The notes under the pieces are model-generated. The model was not told the DNA's origin. It saw only the letters and a program-made list of their open reading frames with translations, and did not search any database. From NCBI GenBank assembly GCA_033807695.1, contig CM066307.1, forward strand, positions 806,001 through 870,000: 64,000 bases of DNA. Direction: 5' to 3'. The stretch is from Daedaleopsis sinensis (taxonomy: Eukaryota > Basidiomycota > Agaricomycetes > Polyporales > Polyporaceae). Shown in pieces: positions 22,747-35,163 of the stretch. The first letter of the stretch is position 1. Every line of letters starts with the position of its first letter. The position numbers and the translations under genes are program-made.

Positions 22747-24892
22747 CTATGCCAAGCCCTTCAGTACATCCTGGACCACTTCCTCCTGTCTTGCCAGCCA
22801 AAGCCCGAAAGCCGGAGTCCTGAGCCATCTCTCGTAGAACTCCTTTCGTTTCGCGTTGCTCTTGAATGGCAATGGCGATCCATGTGCTTTCAGGGACGCG
22901 AAGAATGCTGCGTCATGAAATGGTTTCAACCTGGCTGTCTTGAGATTGGAGCGCGACTCGCTAGGTGTCGGGATGAGTGTTTGAAGATATCGCTGGAGAG
23001 GGACTAGCAGTGCGTTTGTGCGCGAGGTAAAATGTTGACGAAGGATCTCCGAAGCGTCGCGTTCTGTAACGTATTGAATATATCGCCAAGGAGAAGCAAC
23101 TTGCAGAACTCACTACTCTGTTCTGAGCCCTTGCATGCTTGTTCGAGTTGTTTCAATACAGCATGATCTCGAGACGTGTATCGTTTGTGTATTGATTTCC
23201 ACCCTGGCATAGGGCCGATCGCCAGAGCATGCTGTCCGCCTGCCTTCTTCTCTTGAGCTCTATGGAATCAAAATCAGCAGGCAGATCAATGAGATAGCGA
23301 TACACAGACTGACGTTTGCTGTCGTCCAAGACTCAATACATGAGGCCAATGCTTGCACGCCCTCTCAAAGAACGGGTTTGTCACTCCGAGCAGCAGGCCT
23401 GACTTCGGAGGTCGAGGATTGACCAGCGCTGTGTGGTCGGCGTCGTGAATCGTGAAAAAGGGTCGAAAATCTCCAGAAAGAGGTATCTGCATGTACAAGA
23501 GTGAGCGTGCGTTGCTTTCAGCCATCGAAGCGTGACTCACCGGGCGGAGTAGATCGCGTAACCACCAAGTAGCTACACTAGTCATTGCGGGCGACGAACC
23601 GAAAATGAGGATAGGCTCGCTCAAGACAACACATTCCCATATAGACCATAGATGGGAAACCACCGCTTCGAACAGACCTATTATTGACGGATCCTTGGGA
23701 CATATTGATGCGAGAATCTATGCGAGTTGAGGATGAAATACTGAAGGAGGCACCCGACTGACTGACCTGGATATCAATCTCGCTCCGATTGTTCGGCGGC
23801 GGCGCAGACATAGATTGCTGCGTCTCGATGGCTTTCGGAATTTCTATATAAACGACAGTCCCGAGGAACCCGAGCTCGATGTTAGCTCCGGGTACAGGAT
23901 CTGGCCTTCTTTCCACAGCCCGTCAGCGAGGTACTCGACGAAATCAGTGCAATAAGGCATACCAACTAGCAATATTATGACACGCCGCTTCGAGCATGGG
24001 CCCGCCATGGCTCATGAAGGACGGTGCAAGCTTAGATATCAGGGTATAGAATAGCGAGGGGTATGCGAGATGTGTCAGAATTACTATCGACGTCTGTACA
24101 AATCAATTGAATATCAATAAGTCTCATAGATGCCTTTGCGTAAGGTGGTCCGACCTGCTGGTATCCACGTTTGCATGAAGCATCCTTTGTCCGAGTGAAG
24201 CACGAGAATCCGTAAATGAATCCATCAAGGGTTGTCGGGCGGGGAGCACCTGTGTCCCAATCTTCACCCTGTATACGATCTCGTGGTCGTATGCGAAACG
24301 AATGCGTCTGAGAGCCCTCCTCGAATTGTGAGGAATCTGGAAACGCAGAGAATGCACTACAGAAGCGAGTTATTCACTTATAATCTCGCAAATGAGGACC
24401 ACAGCTCACATGTTCTGTGCTTCCACGTGCGATAGACAAAGCGGAGGGTAGATGCTAGTGATCTTTGGACCAATTTCAAGGTCGAAATTCACTGGATTGG
24501 AGGGTCCATGACTGAATCCGCATTCTATGGGATTGCAATATGCTCACAGAGCACTCACCTATCGCCAAGCCCAGGATCCACCTTCTCAGGTTGGCAATCT
24601 TGTCAGAGGCCATAGCAAGGCCATCAAGGCTAAGCCGTGTCCTGTGCATGTGCGGCATGCGCGGCAGTGTCTTCGAGCGCGACAATCTCCTCCTAGCTCG
24701 GCTGGAATCAGAAGGCAGAGGCTTTTCGCCAAGAGTGGGAGATGAGGGCGATTTCAGCCCAGTATGGCTCGGACTTCCACCAACCAAGAGGGGGCCGGGA
24801 ATGCGCGCAACCAGGCGTGGGCTGGTGGTGGGGGAGTGTGGCGGAAGAGAGAGGTCCGTGAGGCCGATGTCTGCCTCGAGCTCATCGTTCAT
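22747..24892 (-). CDS. DENND6/FAM116-type DENN-domain protein (Rab GEF)
   Basis: Reverse-strand gene with many short introns. After a Ser/Pro/Arg-rich N-terminus (MNDELEADIGLTDLSLPP) the DENN module starts with LRRWILGLAI and FDLEIGPKITSIYPPLCLS. It continues through RDRIQGEDWDTG, YPSLFYTLISKLAPSFMSHGGPMLEAACHNIA, ASICPKDPSIIGLFEAVVSHLWSIWECVVLSEPILIFGSSPAMTSVATWWLRDLLRPIPLSGDFRPFFTIHD and LLLGVTNPFFERACKHWPHVL. It ends with YLQTLIPTPSE...RKEFYERWLRTPAFGLWLARQEEVVQDVLKGLA. This is the AVL9/DENND6 arrangement; animal DENND6 proteins act as Rab14 exchange factors in endosomal recycling. An in-frame ATG at 24910 is an alternative start. It is divergent with the gene at 25994. Confidence 0.88.
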
Positions 24893-25993
24893 CGCGACAG
24901 ATATAGTCATCCAGCATGGACTGCCAGCGGTGAAGAATGGAGGGGAAGCGGGGAAATACTGATAGCGATGGATGTAGGACGAGGGGAAGAGCCTGAGTAG
25001 ACTGTCTTCAAGGCTCCACACGTGCACGAGACGCGATGCTTAACTTCCTCGTTTCCGACCTCTTGTCACAGTACCATCATCTCGCCAGCCCTTCCTACCC
25101 GCTTCCATCTACTTGCCGACTCCGCTCGCTGCTCACCTCGAAGACCAGATACTGAAAGATTGACGGCGCCCATACACAGAAGAATTTGGAATATGGCAGG
25201 CGCAAATTACATGGGAGGGAAGAGGTGCGCTCTACTATATGCGCCCACTGGCAAACTGCGGCTTTGTCTTACGACACTTGCTCTTCATTCGCTCAATCGA
25301 TCTGCAGAAACGCAGCACGCGCCAGGGGGAGAGACGCGGCAGGGAAGACTCAACGAGCGCACTTTGGGAAGAAACGCTTTGAGGTGCTCCGGACAGGCTT
25401 AAGCAAGAACGGTGCTTTCAAGTCAAGTCCGAGGACCGCCAGCCGAGGGCCGATAGAAATATCCTTCGCCCATGCGAACCGTGCCCAGGGCGAAGTTTCA
25501 GCAGAACACGACTCGAAGGGAGCCTGGCAGGACTTGCAATCGCCATGTTTACTCTCGCCGGCACCAACTTCGCCCTCGAGCCGATCTAGAATCTTAAAAG
25601 CACTCGATGCTGACAATTGTGAGAGCTATCGCCAACGATTCCTAAGGTCATGGAGGTGAACTGCCAGTGCTAGCTGGAACACGAAGAGCCCAAGTCAGGA
25701 AGATTCTTGAAGTACCAGACTTGCTGGGCTTATCAAACTTTACTCGCCGTCGACATCCAAATATCTCGTACAACAGAACTCCTTCGTCTTGCAAGTCTGC
25801 GCGACGCAGCTCTAGTGGGTCTCCCCACAAGGTGCGTAGCACGTAACCAAGAGCAATATTACTTGTATCCTGAGGCTACACATCAGGAGAGACATTCACG
25901 AAGCGAGAGTCCCTGCGCAGATATGCCTATGTCGACGTTCGCATATCCTTGTGTCGTGGGTCAGGAAGGTAGAGACAACTCTCCATCACCTAG
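24893..25993. other. Intergenic divergent promoter region
   Basis: About 1.1 kb between DENND6 (-) and the hypothetical gene at 25994 (+). Several short plus-strand frames lack domain content; part may be the 5' leader, possibly with introns, of the downstream gene. Confidence 0.4.
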
Positions 25994-27357
25994 TTGGCAG
26001 TCCAATCATTCTACAATCAAGGATTTCCTAGAAGACCAATATCTCCAATCGCTCGGAGTAGCGAGTCTTATGCTACTTTTGTGCCAATGTGCTTTGATAG
26101 CAGTCCTCCGGCTCATGAACACGATTTCTCCTACGCCGATCATCGGGCAAACTCACGATCATCATCGCCGTATGGCCACAAGGTCGAGACATTTCAAATG
26201 CTGGAACCAGCTCGAATTCCCTTCTATCCGTTGTCAACCGACGCTCCACAACTCGGTCGGGAGGGATTTGCAACATGCGATTACTTGACTCCACCCGTCA
26301 CTCCTACCGTTGCGACTCGCAGGAGCACAGTCGAGGACGCTCGTGATTGGAGCCTACATGTTCCTCCAATCGAGGCGCAATCTACTTTTGCCCGCTTCTC
26401 GTCTAGCCCAACGCATTTGGAACTGCCGCTCTCGCTCGCACAAGCGCATTACCTCTCTGATATGCCTGCTCTTGGAGATCTTCCAATCGACTGGTCTCCT
26501 CTACCACCTTCGGACTCATCTGGGTTCATATGGTCTGGTCGAACCTCTGGCTTCCCTGACTCTGACGACATCCCCCAAGCTAGTTTCTCTGCATCTCAGT
26601 GCGATGGAGACGAGCCGGTGGAGCTCTGGGATGATCATCACTCGACACCACTTGGACGACCTTTATCTCAAAGTTCGACTTACTCTTTGCTTGGGGAATC
26701 ACTAGAGCCTGTCGCCGCGCAAATCTCGCCGCAATGTCTGGAACTTCATGATCGGCAGATTGTATGCCTGTCCGATGTCTTGGGCGAACTCTTCGAAGGC
26801 GCTGATCATTGGAAGACGTTGGACGATGTACTCGAACTGCCTGCGACGCCAGAAACATTCTGTCCAGCACCCGACTTCTTATGCTTCGCGAATGATAAAT
26901 TCGGCGTCGGATACGTGGAGCCTGAGCCTCTACCTTCTACGCCAGACGGTTCGCCATATTGCGAAATCACGGCAGGCGATCCGTATCATTGCCCTCGAAT
27001 AGCCACAATGGCCCCCGAAGGACCTCGAGAGATATCGCCCACACCAGACGACGACGCTGAAGGCTTCTTGGGACACTGTGGGGGTGAGTCGGCGATACTC
27101 TCCCCATCTGCTTCACCGAATCGAGGACACTTGGTGAGTGATTAATATGTACTGTGTGTCACTTGTGCTCATCGTGCTGACCTCTGTTCATCATCCAGCC
27201 GGAGGACTGCGGCTATGCCGAAGCTAGCAATGCCAGTGTGCCGGGTGCAGATAGGAGGCTGAGTAGCGATAATTCAAGTTCGATAGCAGTTCCAGACGTC
27301 GACGGTCCCTCTCTGTTTTCAGACGAAGACGAGAGTGCTCCAGACTCCGAGGAATGA
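25994..27357 (+). CDS. Acidic, Pro/Ser-rich protein of unknown function
   Basis: Two exons, 25994-27133 and 27199-27357, give 432 aa. The long first exon has no internal stop, and the junction (GHL|PEDCGY) is in phase with a good GT-AG intron. The product starts MAVQSFYNQGFPRRPISP and is rich in Pro, Ser, Asp and Glu with aromatic residues throughout. Repeated short TPP/SPTP motifs suggest phosphorylation sites. The C-terminus is acidic (SLFSDEDESAPDSEE). There is no signal peptide, membrane helix or catalytic motif. The composition suits a regulatory or transcription-associated disordered protein; the function is unknown. The upstream in-frame stop supports this start, unless a spliced 5' exon exists. 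Confidence 0.7.
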
Positions 27358-27778
27358 GACATGGTAGTATCATAGTTCAGACCTACAACGAACACTATAT
27401 GTAGTTGCTTCGAAGTTGCTTTCTTGTTCACTAGCACTAGCGTCGCAGATTTGTGTGATCGCGGCCCCCAACCAATCTCGAAGCCGTGATTGGCAGCCTC
27501 AGCGCCGGGAACGTAGACGCGTTCGGTCACAGGCCGAACGTCCGTACGGTCACACAGGGTCACACCGCCCCTGTGATCCTTTCCGGCCATCATACGCGTT
27601 GAGCGGGAAAAACACATGCGCTGGTCTTCCCCGGACCCCGCCTACCTCGCATAAGTTGAACAGCCACCCTCCGGCGCATTCATAACCGCAGCCCTCCCAT
27701 TTGCCCTCCCCGCATCCCTTTCTTCCCCCCACATCGCTGCCAAACAAACTTCCACCACTTCCACCACAGTTTCCTGAG
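27358..27778. other. Intergenic, promoter of the acyl-CoA dehydrogenase gene
   Basis: About 420 bp with a C-rich 5' leader (27690-27775). No gene is seen. Confidence 0.45.
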
Positions 27779-29956
27779 ATGTCTAAGGAGATAAAGGTCT
27801 TCACTCGCGAGGAGGTCGCCAAGGTACGCTCCTTGTCGTCTATCTGTCGTCTGTCGTCCGGAGCGTGGAACTCATTCTATGATTGCCCTGACAGCACAAC
27901 AAGGTTGACGACCTCGTAAGTAATCGTCAGCGTCGCAGGTGTCACGAACCAGATGTTGACTTTTCTCAATGTAGTGGATCATCGTCGACGCCAAGGTTTA
28001 CGATGTCACCAAGTTCAAGAACATGCATCCCGGCGGTACCTCCGTCTTCCATGAAGAAGATATCGGTCAGTGTTTGGCTCTCACGCCCCTCGCGAGTCAG
28101 TCGAACTAATCCGACTCTTGCGTAGCCGGCCAGGACGCGACTGAGGCCTTCTACGGCTTGCACCGTCACGAGGTTATCCTCAAGCCGCAGTATCAACGCT
28201 TGCAGATTGGTGTCGTCAAAGACGAGAAGAGCGTTATCTACTCGAACGCTACTGGCGAGTTCAGTAAGGTTCCGTATGCCGAGCCGCTCGGTCTTACCGA
28301 AGGTTACCGGAGTCCATACTACCATGAGGTGAGTGTGTGCTGACAGTTAGAAGACATACGTTCTGACGTGTACTGGACACAGCGCCATCGTGAATTCGCA
28401 CTGGCCGTTCGCAAGTTTGTGGATGAAGTCGTTACCCCTGATGCGAATGCCAGGGAAGAGGACGGCAAGCGGCCAAGTCTCAGTGTCATTCAGCAGATGG
28501 CGTAAGTGAACGCGTCTCTCAGCAAATTAAAACGTTCTCAACCACAGTCTGCAGTGACCTTGGTATCCTTGCGATGTTTATGGGTCCTGGCAAGCACCTC
28601 AAAGGTCGTAAGTTGATGGGAGGGATGATCCAGCCCGAGGAGGTACGTACTGACGTGCGTTTAAGGACGAATCGAGCTAACCCCGTTGCATAGTTTGACC
28701 GCTTCTACGAGCTCGTTCTGGCGCAAGAGTTCACTCGTCCCAGTTGCCGCGGCTACCGCGACGGCCATAACTCCGGTGCAACCATTGGTCTTCCGCCTGT
28801 CATCAACTTTGGAAGCCCTGAACTCCGGGACCGCGTGGTCGATGAGGTGCTAACTGGGAAGAAGTTCATGTCTCTCGCCATTTCCGAGGCGTTTGCAGGC
28901 TCAGATGTCTCTGGCTTGAGGACAACGGCGAAGAAGACCCCAGACGGCAAGCATTGGATTATCAACGGCACGAAGAAGTGGATCACCAACGGCACGTTCT
29001 CGGACTAGTGAGTGACTTCCTACGAGGTAACAAGTCAATGAGACTGACGCTCCTACTCAGCTTCACGGTTGGTTGCAAGACCGATACTGGCCTCACTGCG
29101 ATTTTCGTGGAGCGTCAGGAGGGGGTGGAGACCAAGACCATCAAAACTTCTTACTCGACGACCGCTGGGACCGCTTACATCACGTTCGAGAACGTGAAGG
29201 TGCCTGTGGAGAACACCCTCGGACCCGAGGGTGGAGGGATCTTCGTCATCCTGAGTAACTTCAACCACGAGCGATGGTCGATGTGCTGTGCCGCCGCGCG
29301 TCAAATGCGCACCATCGTGGAGGAATGTCTCAAATGGGTGAACCAGCGCAAGGCGTTCGGCAAGCCTCTGCACGCACAACCAGTCATTCGCTCAAAACTC
29401 GCCGACATGATCTCGAAGACGGAGGCGGCACAGCACTGGCTCGAGAACATCACTTACCAGATGGAACACATGAACTACAAGCAGCAGGCACAGCTCTTAG
29501 CAGGGTAAGTGATCGTGGTTCGCGATTTCATGCATATGTGCGACATAGGCGCTGACCGTTCTTTCTCTCCCCGTACAGTCCCATCGCCCTGCTCAAAATG
29601 TATATCACCCGGTCTTCACAGGATGTCGCGCGCGATGCTGTCCAGATCTTCGGTGGTCGTGGGATCACGAAGTCAGGCATGGGCAAGCTCATCGAGCACG
29701 TACGTACCTCACATCCAAATATGCCTCACATGCAGACGCCGACCGTTCCTATGACCTGCCTAGTATCACCGGACCGTTCCCTTCGATGCTATTCTGGGAG
29801 GAGGTGAGTACCTCTGGCATCTTTCGACCTCCGAATGCGCTCGAAACTAACGCCTTCTCTCGTCCTCCGCGCTTGCGCTCTACAGCGGAAGACGTCTTGG
29901 GCGACTTGGGTGTGCGGCAAGCCATCAAGAGCATGCCCAAGAATGTTAAGCTATAA
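27779..29956 (+). CDS. Cytochrome b5-acyl-CoA dehydrogenase fusion
   Basis: FAD-dependent acyl-CoA dehydrogenase with an N-terminal cytochrome b5-like haem domain. The b5 part (residues about 5-85) has the haem-ligand loop MHPGGTSVF and the second haem histidine in FYGLHRHEV. The dehydrogenase part runs from HREFALAVRKFVDEVV to the end: the N-terminal helical domain, the beta domain (SLAISEAFAGSDVSGLRTTAKK, WITNGTFSDYFTVG), and the C-terminal helices (NHERWSMCCAAARQMRTIVEECLKWVNQRKAFGKPL; VQIFGGRGITKSGMGKLIE). The end is SMPKNVKL. A 21-nt exon (27895-27915, HNKVDDL) lies between the first two introns. Such b5-ACAD fusions are widespread in fungi and are thought to act in beta-oxidation or acyl catabolism; the true substrate and electron acceptor are not evident from sequence. 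About 515 aa. Confidence 0.92.
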
Positions 29957-30728
29957 CGCCGTCTTTCCACTCCCTGGCACTTGCACAACATCGGAGACTG
30001 TACTCATGTGTATTCTACTATCCACACTTATTGTAAACTTAGAGTCGAGTGTCATGAGCAGCTATCGTTCCGCGGACGTCGGACAGAGGCGCGTTTGTTT
30101 AGAGTTGCGACCTGAGATGCGAGCGGATCTCTCTAGTCGCTGTAAGGGAGCCATAGGAAATAAGGGAAAGAAGCAGAGCAGAAGCAAATCATTGACGCTG
30201 GCCTCGGAGGCCACAACGGAACAGACATCGGTGCTTAGTCAGCTCAGACGCCAAAGAACGGCAAACAAGGCTCGGCACGAGCGCCCGCTCCCCGTTTTGT
30301 GCCCCAGGCTCGAACACCGCGTCGCCCTCAACCTTGCTCCCCATCCACCACCACCACCAGCTCGCTCTCCTCTGCGCCCCGACTCGCTGTACACGCCGTC
30401 GCCCGCCGATTTACGCCATCGGTGCGCGTCCCTATTTCTGCTCTGTAATCTCTGGATTGGAGGGGTGTCGGTAGAGACTGTCTCGCACCTGTAACACTAC
30501 TTGTAAGAATCTACCACCGTGTGCTGTCATCTCATGTCTTCTCTAGCATGTATCTGACCACACATCCTGTCATGTTGCTCATCCTGCTACCTGTCCTTTC
30601 GCTACACGTCCAGAACGAAGAATTTTGCTCTGCATTTGCTTTCCCGCCCGTCCCACCTGCAGCACCAGCACCGCAACGCATACCACTATCCAAGGACCTC
30701 CATTATAAGTTGCAAGACCCCCGCCACC
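29957..30728. other. Intergenic, promoter and leader of the CPSF6-like gene
   Basis: About 770 bp. Short plus-strand frames here have no recognisable content. The last 100 bp is a CA/CC-rich leader before the ATG at 30729. Confidence 0.45.
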
Positions 30729-32279
30729 ATGCCTCCAGCTGACGACGACTTCGACATCTACGGAGAGGACGACGGATTCAGTTCCGTCAAGGTTGAGGAT
30801 GAGGTGAGCTCCACGTCGCTTCCAGGGTAGTCTGCCACTGACGCGCGGATGGTACTCGCGCGGCCCTGCGTAGGGTCAAGATGAGTACCAAGTACAGGCA
30901 GAAGACGAAAAGGACTTTTCCGATCCTACTGCGCACTCACCCGTGGTCGGTGAGAAGCGGCTGCGAGACGAAGAGGACGATCCTGAGCAGCGTGGTGACG
31001 ACCAGAACAACAGCGCGCCCAAGTCCGAGTCGTCGGCAACGCCCGCACCGTCCGGGCAAAATGGCAGCACATACAACGGCGGCCAGATGAACGGTGCTAG
31101 TATGGGTGGCGGCGGCGGCGGCGGCAGCGGAGGCCAGCACGACGCGCTGTACATTGGAGATCTGCAATGGGTCTGTACTTTTTGTGCTCTTCTAGCCATG
31201 TATGCAGTATATCTGAGACGCCGATGTATGCGCTCTGCGTTGCTTCTTTTTACAGTGGACGACTGATGAGGATCTCCGGCAAGTCGGGCTCAGCCTGGGC
31301 ATCAACATCGACCACAAAGACATCACATTCTCCGAGCATAAGGTCAACGGCAAGAGCAAAGGGTGAGCGGTTTGTTCCCGCCTGCACGGTTGTGGGTAAC
31401 GTGGGTATATGCGCTGGTAATTCTGACCCTCCCCTGTGCAGCATCGCATACATCGAATGCCACAGCCCGGAGAACGCGACCACACTTAAGAATTGGTTTG
31501 ACAACAAGTCCGTCCGCGCGTCTCCCCCGATGACAACCAGCTGATTCCGGTATGCCCACAGCGACTTCCAAAACCGACGAGCGGCCGCGAACTTCACCAG
31601 CGCGGCGCAGGGCAACCCATTCCGGACGCTCCCCAAAGGTACGTCCCTCCCCAAGCCCAGGCCTTGTGCTATCTTCAAACGCCGCAAATTTGATGCCAAC
31701 GTTCGACGCACAGAACCTCCTCCGCGCGACCAACGCCATCAGAACAACGTGCCAGGAGGCAACGTGGGCCGCGGCGGGGGCAACTTCCGCGGCAACGCAG
31801 GCGGCGGCATGAACATGAACATGATGAACAACAACATGCGCGGCAACATGATGGGCGGCGCCATGCGCGGGGGGATGCCCAACATGATGAGCAACTTCGG
31901 CATGAGCAACTTCGGCATGGGCGGCGGCTTCGTCGCGAACAACATGGGTGGCGGCTTCGGCGGCGGGCGCGGCGGCATGATCCCCCAAGGCCCACGCGGG
32001 GGAGGGATGATGGCTGGCGGCGGCGGATTCGGCGGGCGCGGCGGGGGCATGATGGGCGGCATGGGTACGACAGCCTGAGCTTCGTTTTGTCTTGGACGTG
32101 CATGTTGACTCGGGCTTTTTGTGGCCGCTTTTTTCGTAGGGATGGGCATGATGGGCATCGGCCGCGGCGGCTTCTCCAGCGTCCAGGGCCACTTCAACCC
32201 TGCGTTCATGCAGGGCGGCGGGGGCGGCCAGTTCCCTGACGGCCCCCGCAAGAGGTTCAAGACGGAGGAGAGCGGATGA
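30729..32279 (+). CDS. CPSF6/CFIm68-like RRM protein with Gly/Met/Asn-rich tail
   Basis: RNA-binding protein of the cleavage factor Im large-subunit type, which helps choose poly(A) sites in the nucleus. An acidic N-terminus ([25 protein letters not shown]) is followed by a Gly-rich spacer and one [28 protein letters not shown], then [28 protein letters not shown]. The RNP2 and RNP1 positions are ALYIGDL and SKGIAYIE. After the RRM comes a long low-complexity tail of Gly, Met, Asn and Arg (31749-32200; runs such as [10 protein letters not shown]). The C-terminus is [12 protein letters not shown], a probable nuclear localisation signal. At least six introns. The identity rests on the acidic N-terminus plus RRM order; another Gly-rich RRM protein is the alternative. 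Confidence 0.83.
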
Positions 32280-32916
32280 CCCTCCCTGCGCCCGCACTCT
32301 CCACGCTGCCCTCGGTACGCGTGCACACCTGACTTATTGTACGAATCTCTCCGCTCCATACGCCGTTTCCTAATACGCTACACACATACTCACCGGCTCG
32401 CTTCCAGCCTTCTCTCCCTGTTCCTCAGCACCTCGCTCGTCCCCGTCTCCCCTCGTACCCTCGTCAATGTCCTGCTATCGCGAGTTATCGTCCATGTAGT
32501 ATACGCCTCCTATCGGATCTCATAGGATTCCGCACGATTTTATATCACCAGTGCAGTGGTCGACGTATGGCAGATCAGAAACAACGACAACAATGAACGA
32601 TTTCGCATTATCTTACATTCCAAGTGTACAAAAGGGTGGGAGAACGTGGCTATGCCTAACGTCTACAAATCATGCGAGTGGGATGTGTATATACAGATGG
32701 ATTGTGGGGAAAGTAGATGGAGAGATCTGTTGAGATGCGATGGAGTAGTGCGACGATCAGCGCGACAAACATTGTACGGGCGAACGGGAGAAGGCCAGGG
32801 GAAAACTCGGAAGTGGATGGTGGTGTCAAGAGGGACGGTGCATAGGAATAACATGGACAAGAGTCGATGGTCGGTCCGATCGGAAGAAGCCTGAATTACC
32901 TAGTAGTATTGTGTGA
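32280..32916. other. Intergenic between convergent genes
   Basis: About 640 bp of 3' flanks of the CPSF6-like gene (+) and SPT2 (-). Frames here have no domain content. Confidence 0.5.
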
Positions 32917-34345
32917 TTAGTAGTTTCCGCGTTTCTCCTTCTCCTTCCTTCGGCGACGCTTCTCCTCCTCGTGCCGGCGCTCTTCTTCTAGGGCGGCCTC
33001 GTCCTCTTTCCTCGCGAGACGCATGCTGAATCGTGCGCATGGCGATCAGTGTGAGGTTCACGATACACGACGACGATAGTACTGACCTTCTCATCTCCTC
33101 CTTCTCTACATCGAACGCATCGGCCTCCATGTCCTCGTCGTCGCTGTAGACATCACGCTGGATGTAGGAGTTGCGATCCTTGCCGAAGAGCTTCCAGATT
33201 TCGCTACTGATGCTATTCGACTCGGCACCTGGTGCAGCACGCCGCTTCGAAGGAGGAGGTGGGGAGAGACTAGAAGATGGAGAACGCCGTTTCTTCGGTA
33301 CAGGGCGACTAGCATGACCCGAAGGAACGGACTTGGAGGAAGATGGGGGAACAGGACGAGAGATGCTGGCTTTGGCGTTGATAGCTCTGGGCGCAGGTGG
33401 CTTCGTGCCTGCAGGCTTCGCAGCACTGAGCTTGCCGGACGGTACAGAGGACTTCGGAGTGGGCTGTGACTTCGAGGCAGAGGATGAGTAAGGCGAAGCT
33501 GAGCCGCTGGCTGCCTTCGGCTGGCTAACTGCGGAAGCTCCAACTACGCCTGGGGTATTCGCCCGAGACGTCGAGGCGGATGTCTCGGGCTTCTTTGGCG
33601 GGTCTTTCTTCGCCTTGCCGAACCAGTCATTGAACTCTCGGGCGGACTCGCCATCGAGGACCTTGCCCTGGCGCGCTTTCGCACGATCCTGCAAGATCTC
33701 GTCGATGGTGCGAGTGTCCCGCTTGTTCGTGTTGAGCTTTATGAGCATCGCGGGCTCCGCAGCTATGCGCTCCCGGATCGATTTGCCCGGCGACGACTGA
33801 GACGACGGCCCGCCAGTCGCTGTGATATCGACCGCGCCACCTGGGAGTCGCCTGCCCGCCTTGCTGTATCCACCCGTACCTGTCGACCGCCTCGAGCTAC
33901 TGCGTCCTCCACGGAGTTCCAGCTCCAAGCGCCGCCGCCGTTTCTCTTCCCGTGTGAGAGCATTGGACGAGCCCGCCTCGTCGTCAGAGTCGGACTGTCT
34001 CCGTCTCGCCGCACCTGAAACGGGGTATCCCTGGCCGTCCTTCCCCTTCTTGGGTCCGTACCGCAGGGCATCTCGCTGCTCGTCCTCCCGCCGCTGCATT
34101 TCGCGTGCTTTGGCCTGCCGTTCCTGCTCCTGGCGCTGGAGCCGCTCTTGCTCCCGCTTCTGCTCTTCGAGCCTCTTTAAGCGCAGCTTGGCCTCCTGCT
34201 CCTTCTCTCTCCTCTCCTTGGCCTCCATCTCCCTCCGTTTCTGAGCCTCTCTGCGCTGTTTCTCAGCAAGGGCCGACTGGGCAGCCTTTTCCGCTTGCTG
34301 GGTGTTTGTGGCACTGATGGCCATGAGAGCCTGCCAGCTAGTCAT
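32917..34345 (-). CDS. spt2: SPT2 chromatin protein (histone H3-H4 chaperone)
   Basis: Nuclear chromatin factor that binds H3-H4 during transcription. Two exons: 33087-34345 and 32917-33025, split by a 61-nt intron. The N-terminus MTSWQALMAISATNTQQAEKAAQ runs into a very long charged helix (repeats of KRREMEAKERREKEQEAKLRLKRLEEQKREQERLQRQ). The middle is Ser/Lys/Pro-rich and disordered. The conserved SPT2 C-terminal domain is present: SSEIWKLFGKDRNSYIQRDVYSDDEDMEADAFDVEKEEMRRS, followed by MRLARKEDEAALEEERRHEEEKRRRRKEKEKRGNY. That acidic patch and basic tail are the histone-binding signature. About 455 aa, within the fungal range. Confidence 0.92.
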
Positions 34346-34978
34346 GGTGAAGTGAGCGGGCGAGATTAGAGCGCAAGCGTTGTCAAGAGGGGTGTCCGAG
34401 GGCAGGAGAATAAGACAAATGAGAAGAAGAGAGAAGGAGGGGTGAAGGGTTCCGTCCACGGCTGGTCACAGTCAGCACTGTCCGCCAGTGAGTCTCGTTC
34501 TTGCAACGAGGCCTGTTTGGCCGTGTTAGGGCACTGCCACCTCATCCGAAGAAGGAAAGGCAAATGCAATCATCTTTTTGAACCGTCACGCGCCAGCCTC
34601 CTACTTTGAGTTTCAAACTCGTTTATCCTCGCTCAGTGGTTCAACTTCTTCAAACCTGGTCCACACACCTCTACGGCTCTGCCTAGCGCTCTTTGGGTAT
34701 AAGTCATACACAAAAAAGTCCACCTTAAGCTTTCTCGTGCTGCGACGACGATCATGCCATGTCACCTGGCCCAGCCCAGATATGAAACATTTAATTGCGT
34801 GAGCTGCTCCATGCTGCGGCCGCTGTAGCTTGTACTGCACAAATTAGTATGTCCCCGGTGAGCCTTGTACAGGTACGCAAGTTCGTCTGCGCGACTGCTT
34901 CACAGAACCTTATCTCTCTCATAGCACGCTGTCTCTTCACGCCGCGGACCTTGAAGGATCGTCACGACTGCGTCCATT

Positions 34979-34995
34979 GACAGCCTGGGATGCGC
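34979..34995 (+). promoter_or_regulatory. Conserved upstream element of FAD oxidase copy 1
   Basis: GACAGCCTGGGATGCGC lies 185 bp before the copy 1 ATG. Copy 2 has GACAGCCTGTGATGCGC 188 bp before its ATG (38375-38391), differing at one base. The flanks are much less alike, which suggests a retained regulatory site or a relic of the duplicated promoter. Confidence 0.45.
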
Positions 34996-35091
34996 AATTT
35001 CGTACTTCCGCATCCACAGGATCATTGCGCAGTTGGCATCCTGCACAGTTGCAATGTAGACGCCGTAATTTCGCTGGACCCTGGACAGTGC

Positions 35092-35099
35092 ATATAAAG
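35092..35099 (+). promoter_or_regulatory. TATA box of FAD oxidase copy 1
   Basis: ATATAAAG lies 72 bp upstream of the ATG at 35164; the same octamer precedes copy 2. Confidence 0.5.
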
Positions 35100-35163
35100 T
35101 GCGAGTCATGTACTAGACGCAATGGCTGACCGAACAACTGACCTTCTCCCAAAGCCTGACCGC

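Larger units (their letters stand above)
34346..35163. other. Divergent promoter region of SPT2 and the first FAD oxidase copy
   Basis: About 820 bp. The right end holds a TATA box and an upstream motif also found before the second FAD oxidase copy (listed separately). No gene is seen. Confidence 0.5.

Noticed and set aside
31344..32297. Long reverse-strand frame (317 codons) opposite the CPSF6-like gene
   Set aside because: It is an antisense shadow of the Gly/Met-rich coding region, with Ala/His-rich low-complexity content and no domain.
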